Source: Chaetoderma sp. LZ-2023a (taxonomy: Eukaryota; Mollusca; Caudofoveata; Chaetodermatida; Chaetodermatidae). From it: DNA of 64,000 bases. A program made the translations under genes and the position numbers. The stretch covers positions 67,329,188 to 67,393,187 of the forward strand of contig CM067370.1 of the NCBI GenBank assembly GCA_034401795.1, read 5' to 3'. Under the pieces are notes generated by a model that was not told where the DNA came from, did not search any database, and worked only from the letters and a program-made list of their open reading frames with translations. This document shows, piece after piece, positions 56,077 through 64,000 of this stretch. Each line of letters opens with the position of its first letter. The stretch's first letter is position 1.

Positions 56077-58274
56077 TAAAATTTTCATTGGATACTAAAC
56101 CTGTTGCAGAACTTACAGATGATGATAATTTAGAAAGTGATTCATATGACACAGATCAGAGTGATGGCAAGCATGCAAGTCAACTAAATACCAGCATAAC
56201 CTCACTTGGATGCTCTCCCCTCAAAATAAAGGTCAGCCAGAGAGATATGGTTGGTTATGGTAAACGCAAACTAGCCGAAGCAGAGACTGCCATGAAATAT
56301 CAGCTTGCCAAAAATTTGAAAGTAGAGCCAGATGATTTGGTAAAGAAGACACCAGTTTGTCAGCAATGTACAGATCTTAAAGAACTTATTTTATGTATGA
56401 AGCAAAAATGTAGTGTGTCAAATAGACAAAAGCAAATACAAATACTGACAATGGCACCTCCAAGCTGGTCACTTGAGAAGACTGCTACAGAATTTAATGT
56501 GACAAAGTATGTGGTTAGGAAAGCCAGAGAGTTAAAAAAAAACCATGGCATTCTTGCGGAACCCTCAACCAAGAAGGGAAATGAATTAACAGATGTCAAG
56601 AAACAAGTGACCATGTTTTATGAAAGTGATGAATACTCTCGTTTGTGCCCTGGAAAAAAGGACTACCTTTCAATAAAAATTGATGGAAATCGTATACACA
56701 AACAAAAGCGCCTGCTCTTAGCAAATTTGAATGAACTGTACGTAGCATTTAAACAAAAGTATGAATCCTGCAAAATAGGGTTTTCCAAATTCTGTGAACT
56801 GCGCCCACCATGGTGTATAACAGTTGGGGCCAGAGGCACCCATTCTGTGTGCATCTGTGAGATCCACCAAAACGTGAAACTTTTGTTAGCTGCTGTTGGT
56901 GAACTAAAACTGGAATACACTTCATTAATGTCGCTTGTTGTTTGTGACATTCATTCCAGAGACTGTATGATACACCGCTGTAGCCAGTGCCCAGGAAAAG
57001 ATGCCCTGCATACACATATAACAGAGCTTATCCACAATCAAATGGAAATGGATGAAGATGATGTCATTAATTTTAAACAGTGGGGGCATACTGATCGGAC
57101 TTCCATTGTTACTAGACAGGAATGTGTGCCAGACTTCATCAATCTGCTGTGTGACCAACTTGATAATCTGACAACCCACCATTACATTGCGAAAGCACAA
57201 GCTGCATACCTTTCTAGCTGCAAAGAGACATTACATGAACATGATAATACAATGTTAGTATTGTTAGACTTTGCAGAGAATTACTCCTTTATAATTCAGG
57301 ATTCCATTCAAGGATTTTATTAGGATAACAAGCAAGCAACGTTGCATCCGTTTGCTGTTTATTACTCCAAAGACGGCATGCTGTGTAAGCCTTTATCTCT
57401 GTGTGTAATCAGTGATTGTATGCAACATGACACAGTAAGTGTGTATGCGTTCATTAATGTTGTGGTAAAATACCTTAAAGAAATGCTGCCTCATGTTAAG
57501 CATGTAAAGTACTTTAGTGATGGATGCGGAGGACAATATAAAAACTATAAGAATTTCTGCAACCTGTGTCTACATTCACAAGATTTTGGTTTATCAGCTG
57601 AGTGGAATTTCTTTGCAACAAGCCACGGTAAAAGTGTTTGTGATGGAATTGGAGGAACAGTTAAGAGACTTGCTGCAAGAAGCAGCCTGCAACACACCAC
57701 AGACAATCATATTGTTACACCGGTAGAATTATATGAGTGGTCACAATCTAATGTTCATGGTATCACTTTCTTTTATGTATCACTCACTGATGTGGAACAG
57801 CATCGCCCTAGTCTACTAAAGCGTTTCGCAAATGCAGGTACGATTCCTGGAACAAGGAGCCATCACTGCTTCATTCCCACCAGTACTAGTGAGTTACGCA
57901 TTAGTAGAATATCTGCTGATGAAAACGGTGCCAGTACGAAAGTGAGCGTCTCAGGCACAGAAACGTCTCTAAACTTTCAACCAGGACAGTATGTAGCCCC
58001 GGTTTATGATCAGAACTGGTATCTTGGAAACATTGTAGAGATATCAGAGGAGCATCAAGATCTTCTGATTAACTTCATGCAGCCAAAAGGTCCAGCAAGA
58101 TCATTTTCTTGGCCACGAAGACGAGATGAATGTGCTGTTCCAATTGATCATATTCTCTGTGCAGTGACAAACCTTACCACAATAACTGGTCGTCAGTATA
58201 AGTTGGATCAGGACACAATGACACAAATTACAGAGTGTTTCAGAACATTTTCTGCTACCAAGTTTCTGTCGTAA
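56073..58274 (+). CDS. transposase, DDE-type, one in-frame stop
   Basis: The frame runs 733 codons to TAA at 58272-58274, interrupted by one TAG at 57321-57323. Relatives I recall have Trp there (GFYWDNKQAT), so it is probably a single nonsense change. Regions: an acidic linker; a helix-turn-helix-like stretch (PPSWSLEKTATEFNVTKYVV, about residues 130-150); Cys/His zinc-like sites (CICEIHQN; CMIHRCSQCPG); first Asp in VLLDFAENYSF; second Asp in KYFSDGCGGQYKN; a third acidic site probably in SHGKSVCDGIGGTVKR. The C-terminus (GQYVAPVYDQNWYLGNIVEI ... FSWPRRRDECAVP) resembles a Tudor/chromo-like barrel. DDE activity is inferred from the spacing and the RNase H-like pattern. No host-gene role is indicated. 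Confidence 0.82.
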
Positions 58275-58720
58275 ATAACTTCTGTTACATGTAAGCAACT
58301 GTACTATGCTAGTATGCTGACTACCTCCTTGTACATAGTTAGCAACAGAAAGAGAAAGCCTAAACATGATTGATATACAAGATACAATTACATATAATTT
58401 AGTGAAGTTACCTTAATGCAGCTTTAATCCTGAGCACACTAGCATTAACATTCTCTTGTTTTTGGTATTAACAGATTTGGAAAACAATTTCCTTAGATGA
58501 TGATGATGTTTAAGGCAGCAGCATCTTCTGAGAAAGTTGTTTACAAAAGTGGCATCAATTTAACCTTGTTTTAAATTGGAAATTTTTGAAAATTTTGACA
58601 TTAGTGCTAAAGATTTATATGGAAGCAGTGTTACATACTTATTACTTTAAATTTGTTCTTGAATATTCAATCCACTTTGAAGTATTTCCGAAGTAATTAC
58701 TGAGTTATGCATAATTAATC
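58275..58720. other. 3' untranslated part of the DNA transposon
   Basis: Non-coding sequence between the transposase stop and the right inverted repeat. No obvious further ORF. Confidence 0.5.
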
Positions 58721-59060
58721 AATCGCGAATTGACAAAATAACCCTATTTTGTTAAATTAATATCACACTGAAATAATCATAGGGGCAAGTTGTTCTAGGT
58801 ATCAAATTAAAGCTTAGACCATATGTTTTCTTTTGATGTATAGCAATAGTGTGTGCCACCTGTCCCTCTTAATAATATTTGCAGCTGAAACTTGACATGC
58901 GTGAAGATTTTCTTGTTTTCAACAAGTCATATCTCTAAAAGTTATAAACTTAGGAGGTTACAAACACCTGTGCATGTTCATCTATATGGATACATAAAGC
59001 ATGTGAAAAGGCAAGCCCTGACTGCAGACAGTTTGTGTTTTATTCTCAGATAAAAGTTGC
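58721..59060. repeat. right internal inverted repeat of the DNA transposon
   Basis: Inverse copy of 55010-55345, beginning ATCGCGAATTGACAAAATAA and ending TCTCAGATAAAAGT. The stretch 59061-59430 between it and the right terminus has no counterpart on the left. Confidence 0.88.
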
Positions 59061-59451
59061 AAAATGCACAATGTCGAAGATTATTTTGCCATTTTTGGTA
59101 AAGTATTAAATAAAGATTTATAAAAGTATTTGGCATTTCTTTGCATTTTCCAGTAAGACACGTGGCAGTGAATTAATGATAAAAATTTCAGATGGCTAGC
59201 ATGTATAATAAGGGAGATATTAGGACTTGAAAGTTGCAGAAAAAATAACATGTGCGAAAATCCTGTAACATTTTCGCCACCCCTATGTTACTCAAACTGC
59301 AATATTTTGAAAAGTATGTAAAACTGGACTCTATAATTTTGTATAATCACCTAAAATATGTGTAGGTAGCTGTAAACAAAATATTAAGCAATTCTGAGAT
59401 GGTCAGGTGGGGACATTTCTGGAAATTTGCTGATTTGACACGGAATGACCC

Positions 59452-61400
59452 TATAGGCATAAAAAAGGTGACAGAGGAAATCGGCTACTACCTGAATAGA
59501 TGCATCCATTGGATTAATACATCTCTTTGAGCACCATTCAGCACAAATCCGTTGATTTTATAATTATATGCTCTGGAGGTTGACCCCCTTCTAGTGGTTG
59601 CCATAAACATGGCTGCTTGCTCAGAAAAGCCCTCCTTCACTGCTAATTCCTTGACAACATCCATGCCGTTAATTGGAACATTGACAGGTTGTTGTGCAAG
59701 GCCTTGCCCTGGAAGATTATGTCGTCCATCAGAGGCAGAAGAACAGGATTGGAGACCAGAAGGTCCAGCAGATCCGTATACCATGATCGGCTTGGCCAAA
59801 CTGGGGCGATCAGAAGCACTTGGCATTCCTGCTGCCTGATTTTCAGAACTTTTCGAATCAAGATTGTTGGCGGGAATGCGTATGCATACATTCCCTCCCC
59901 CCTGACAGCTAGCGCATCTATTGCAATAGTGCTCGGATCTGGAATCAGACGTACATTGTCATCTTCGCATTCTTGTTCGTTGCGAATAAATCTATGTTGG
60001 GCTTGCCCTAGTAGTTAAACAGACAGTCTGCCACACATTGATTTAGTTGCCATTCTGTGGGAGGAATGCTCATTCTTCTGCACAATGAGTCTGCTAATAG
60101 ATTTAGCCTACCCGGATTACGAACTGCTTTCAGGGAAATCCCATGATCTAGGCACCAGCAAAGCAGTTTCCATGTCATCATACAGAGAATGGGCGACATC
60201 GTTCCGCCCCGGCGGTTTATGTAAGTCACTACTGTTGTATTGTCTGATCGAACCAGGACAATCTTGCCCTTGACCTCTAGGAAGTCTTCCATGGCTAAGA
60301 CTACTGCTCGCATTTCTAGCAGATTGATATGTTCTTTTGACTGATCCAGATTCTAAAGCCCTGATACTTTGTCTACTTCCAGGCAACCTCCCCATCCCTC
60401 CCTTGATGCATCTGTGTACATCGTTAACTGAGGGTGAGGAGGTGACAGCGTCACCCCAGCCAGGAGATTCTCTATTTTCATCCACCATTGAAGGTGGTGA
60501 ATAAGAGGTTCCAACGCTGACATCTTTGAGTCGAGGAATCCCATACCCTGGGTCCACTGTGTCATGAGAAACAACTGGATAGGCCACCGGTATAAGGCTG
60601 CCTGTGGAATGACTGCTTCCAAAGAAACCATCAACCCCAGCATTCTCAAGTAAACCCATGCCAGGACATGACGACTGTTGCACACTGACTGTATGACTGA
60701 GATGAGTACGTCTACTCTCTCCTGAGAAGGGTAAACATACCCTGTCTCTAGATCGAAGAACATGCCCAGGTAAACAAACTTCTGGGATGGTGTCAGCTCT
60801 GATTTTTGAAAGTTGATTATCCAGCCTAGATCTGTAAGTGTTTTCAAAACTATCTCCAGATTTGCTAATAACTTTCTTGATTGTGTGCTTTTAACAGCCA
60901 GTCATCTATGTGTGTGTGGACTGCTATGTGTCTCCTGCAGAGGTATGACATCATAGCTTGGACCACTCGAGTAAAGACCCGAGATGCTGTCGAAATACCA
61001 AATGGGAGAACCCTGAATTCCCATTGGCGGCCCTGAAATGCAAATCTTAGGAACTGACAAAAGCTCTTCGCAATGGGAATGCGAAAACAAGCATCTTTTA
61101 GATCTATTGATGCTGTCCACATTCCCTTCCTCAATCCTGCTAACACCATTCTTACAGTTTCCATTTTGCAACTTGGTGTGAGGATAAACCTGTTGAGAGG
61201 TTTGAGGTTGAGAATTGGTCTCCACCCTCCAGTGCTTTTTGTCACTAGGAACACGGTTGAATAGTAACCCAAACATTTCTGTGCGGGTTGAATTGCATGT
61301 TTTTGTATGAGGGATTGAATTTCTTCCTCTATCCACAATCGCTGATCTGGATCTCATGGATTTTGAGTCCAGATTGGAACTAGAGACAGGCGCGATGGCT
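59452..61400 (-). pseudogene. DIRS copy C, recombinase start, RNase H and reverse transcriptase regions (fossil)
   Basis: Segments homologous to copy B are visible: LNLKPLNRFI, SIDLKDACFRIPIAKSF, IDDWLLKAHNQES, RSDNTTVVTYINRRGG and ARRGSTSRAYNY-like pieces. Reverse transcriptase lies toward 61400 and recombinase toward 59452, continuing across the inserted transposon. Broken in several places. Confidence 0.8.
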
Positions 61401-61499
61401 GGCCTGCTATTCAATCGAGATTTTATCTGACTGAAAGCCATCGCAAGACTGAGCGGTCGTGAGTAACCCGCTCCCACTCTTGCATGTGGAAGGGCAGAC

Positions 61500-62960
61500 G
61501 GCCTCCCACGGGTGCACCTAAGAATTGAGGTGGACCCGAGAAGTGCAAGAGTTGCCCTGTCTCTGGTGGCTGTCCTAGCAGCACTGGTGTTACCCCTGTG
61601 AGTGGCGAGCCATCAGGCTCGGCTCCCACAACCAGAACCCCGCACTCCTCTGCCAGCGCCACGTGCACCTCGGTACGCGGGCTGCGATCCCCTAGCTGGG
61701 TTACACTGGCGTTGCCGTGGCCGATGCTGCGTAGGTGGTTGGCCTTTGATAAGGCCACCACCACCTGTAGCCTGCTGAGGGTGGAAAGCAGGGGGCACTG
61801 TTCGAACATGCTCCCTGCAGAGCACTTCAAACTGCTCACGCAGCGCCCTCTTGTTGTTCACCAGGTTTACAGTTTGTGGGACATGCAGGCATCCTTCACC
61901 TCCAAACAACCCTGGATGACGTCGTACTGATAAAGATCAGAACTGATACGGCAGCACCATGCCACCTCGCGAGGGGCCTTCGCAAGGCATCCATTCGGCT
62001 GAATGGACGTCTCTGCCACAGCAAACATATCCACGATATGCTCCGCATACGGGAGATGGCATGGTGCTAGTCACCGACTTCCCTCCCAACCATGGGCGCT
62101 GGTCCCGCTGGGAAGCCGTGGATCCACCTGGAGTTCCGGCTTGATGCTTACCAGCCATTGGCAAGCATCCAGCCAGTCCTCGATGGCCACCTGTGAATGC
62201 TCGATGAGCCTAGGGCCTTTGTTGCTGTTGAGCCGTGAAACCTACTCCCGAAGAAATAGTTCCATGGAAAAGGTCACCCACGCACCCCCTGGGAGGGGGG
62301 GGGGGGGATTTCCATTTCCGTGGCCATGCCATAACAGTGTCTTCTTCTTCCTGCACAGAAAGATTAGACGCCAAGCTTGAAAAAGGATCAAACTCAGCCT
62401 CAGCAGGCGGGATATCGCGTGAGGCGCTGATACCTTTAGCCTTATGTTGCTCTAGAACATTCCTTAAGCGAACGCCCGAGGCCATGGCTTTCGCTCCTGG
62501 GTCCACGGGCGAGGTAAGCCTCAGCACCGGACCAGCGGGAGCCATCTCTGGGTCTTTTACATCGAAAACTGGCATCCTAAGAGAACCAGACCGAGAGACA
62601 GGAACACTCTGTCCTGGAGCAAATGAGGAAGACAATGACGAACTTGAACCGGGAAGCAAGCTGCGAAGCAACTCCGGGACAAGATCCGTGATTGTCTTCT
62701 TCATTTCTCCCATCATGTCCAGACAGAAGGCCTCCATGTCTGGCATGGATGCCTTCCTCTTCTTACCACAAGACTCCTTGTCAAGTCGCCTCTTTTCACC
62801 TGCTGAATGAAATTCGTAAACACCTCCACCGGACACGACTCACACACATGGCAATTTAGCAAAGGCCCGCACATACTGCAGCCGTCATGAGGGAAATAGC
62901 GGGCCTTCACGAATCGAATTGTTTTCAATAACCCTCTGAAAGACACAAACGGAAACAATT
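61500..62960 (-). pseudogene. DIRS copy C, gag-like region (fossil)
   Basis: Has the conserved FGGEGCLHVPQTVNLVNN block (about 61900), a Lys-rich early segment (RRLDKESCGKKRKAS, about 62780) and a short Cys-rich start (about 62880), in the same order as copy B. Shorter than in copy B and broken. Confidence 0.7.
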
Positions 62961-63690
62961 AGTTTTTAGTTATGACGAACCAAAAAAACAATTGCAGAAC
63001 GCTAATAAATTCCTTAACAAAAACTTAGCCCTTAGATGAAAAAGATAAGCCAGGCCCATAGAAAAAACAAGAGAGATAAATAACACAACACTCAGTCATA
63101 AAATTTCCAAAAATGTTTAGAAATAAAATAACAGAAAACTTACTCTCCATACTAAAACCTCAGAAGAATAAACTCTGGAAGAATGAATGAAGTCTACTGA
63201 ATAACAGCAGGAATACCTGATCCTGAATCCAAACCCTGTGGTGGGGGGAGAATGCAGAAAAAATACTTTTTATGGTAATAATTCCCTTTGCAAACTCATA
63301 ATAAATTATTTGGACCCAGAAAACCAAGTATAAATAATTGTTCAGATGAAGGATACACGTTAACCATGTCACAAATCAGCTAAATGTGTCTGAGAATACA
63401 AAGCACAACATGCGTTAGCTAATATTTAGGCATCCCCCAAAATGAGCTAGCCTAATATAGACGTATCCACCTAATAGCGCGAATCCCGGCTTTACCATCC
63501 GGTACAAGACGCAAATTTTCTATCAATAAATATACTAAAAACACCTGATGGCTAGGACCGTTGAGCATCCTTCAGCGACTTGGCAGCGTCAGACATTCTT
63601 ACAAAGTCAAAAGCAAGTTGCAAAACAACTTAAAAGCTTCAAAATAATCAAAAGCAAAAGCAGTTCTTAGAGGTAAATCAAAGCGTGTTG
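62961..63690. other. DIRS copy C leader between gag-like region and right terminal repeat
   Basis: Corresponds in position to 51024-51860 of copy B. AT-rich, no coding sequence recognised. Confidence 0.55.
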
Positions 63691-63890
63691 CAATGGCAGG
63701 TCAATAATTTGAGAAGAGAAAGTCCCGCGCATGCGCGAGTTTGGGCCGCACATTCTCTGGACTGTCAGTTGAATAACCTGCCCAGTGGGGGCAGTTTCTT
63801 TTTAATTCCGAGTCTTATTGAAGCTACGTCGCTATTTGGCAAATATCATAGAGTATCAAGGTCGTAAGTATAGTTACTCTTGATGTGAAA

Positions 63891-64000
63891 AGGAGAAGCT
63901 GCAGTGGTCTTGAAGACTGCTCATTTGGAAGACAAGAGAAGACTCTTGGTCTGCAAATAGATATTCATAAGCAAATATTTAGGCTTTCTTGGTTAGTCTT
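63891..64000. repeat. TTAA foldback MITE arm, cut by the window end
   Basis: Carries GCAGTGGTCTTGAAGA and CTCTTGGTCTGCAAATAG of the 302-547 family, directly against the right end of DIRS C. Confidence 0.55.

Larger units (their letters stand above)
54982..59455 (+). mobile_element. DNA transposon of an unassigned DDE-type family, TATA target duplication
   Basis: The element proper is 54986-59451, between two TATA copies (54982-54985, 59452-59455). Copy B of DIRS provides the unoccupied site (TATAGGCATCATATAGG at 46794-46810 on the plus strand), confirming the borders. Terminal inverted repeats begin GGGTCATTCC..CTCAAATCAG. A second, near-perfect inverted repeat of about 335 bp lies at 55010-55345 and 58721-59060; it abuts the terminus on the left but is about 390 bp inside it on the right. 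The centre encodes one transposase on the plus strand. Four-base duplications fit Sola-type elements among others; I cannot assign the superfamily. Confidence 0.9.
53263..63890 (-). mobile_element. DIRS-type retrotransposon, copy C (fossil, split by a DNA transposon)
   Basis: A third DIRS element from a different subfamily: its ends read TACTTACCACCCTGATACTC rather than the TACTTACCTCCC of A and B. Parts are: left terminal repeat (53263 to about 53490), internal complementary region (about 53540-53640), recombinase region (about 54200-54980), the inserted transposon (54986-59451), recombinase/RNase H/reverse transcriptase region (59452 to about 61400), gag-like region (about 61500-62960), leader, and the right terminal repeat (about 63700-63890). 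It is broken, with roughly a dozen breaks besides the insertion. Intermediate in age by appearance. Confidence 0.85.

Noticed and set aside
55696-58274. Possible host gene encoding a large zinc-finger/Tudor protein
   Set aside because: It lies wholly between terminal inverted repeats and a TATA target duplication inside a DIRS element, so it is a transposase.
1-64000. tRNA, rRNA or other classical RNA genes
   Set aside because: None recognised by eye; a covariance-model scan would be needed to exclude small degenerate ones.

Overview
The window is repeat-rich, intron-rich animal DNA. It has no bacterial gene organisation; coding sequence comes as short exons with GT/AG borders, separated by kilobases of transposons. 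The repertoire (DIRS retrotransposons, Penelope-like elements, a CR1-like LINE, hAT-like elements, and tandem-repeat elements carrying 'CAAGATGGCC' and 'CCAGGTGAGCT' motifs) suggests a marine invertebrate, most likely a lophotrochozoan such as a mollusc or brachiopod. Amphioxus or a hemichordate cannot be excluded from sequence alone.

Only one host gene is recognisable: the 3' part of a HEATR6-like gene (HEAT repeat-containing protein 6) on the minus strand. Seven exons with matching phases run from 43424 down to a stop codon at 3729 (43302-43424, 42360-42484, 24777-24937, 16004-16080, 14391-14468, 8885-9100, 3729-3878). They encode about 309 C-terminal residues. The upstream exons were not found and probably lie beyond 64000 or in sequence I could not read. 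The introns, up to 17.4 kb, are built of mobile elements.

Layout: 1-3.7 kb, small foldback and tandem-type repeats downstream of the gene; 4-7 kb, arrays of diverged tandem units; 7.7-8.5 kb, a decayed CR1-like LINE; 9.3-13.2 kb, a Penelope-like element with an inverted partial copy and a hammerhead-ribozyme candidate; 14.7-17.7 kb, small MITEs and older Penelope remnants; 18.4-24.7 kb, two hAT-like elements with clear 8-bp target duplications and a large foldback between them; 27.5-41.1 kb, an old DIRS element (A) split by a 5.1-kb hAT-like element and carrying two related MITEs; 41.2-44.5 kb, tandem repeats, two exons and a near full-length palindromic element; 45.1-52.1 kb, an almost whole DIRS element (B) inserted in a foldback MITE; 53.3-63.9 kb, a third DIRS element (C) split by a 4.5-kb DNA transposon whose transposase is nearly intact.

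The nesting gives a relative chronology: host intron, then DIRS A, then the hAT-like element and MITEs inside it; and DIRS C, then the DNA transposon. The most interesting items are that DNA transposon (an unassigned DDE-type family with a Tudor/chromo-like C-terminus and a TATA target duplication confirmed by DIRS B as an empty site), the hammerhead candidate in the Penelope region, and NRF-1-like palindromes in all six DIRS terminal repeats.
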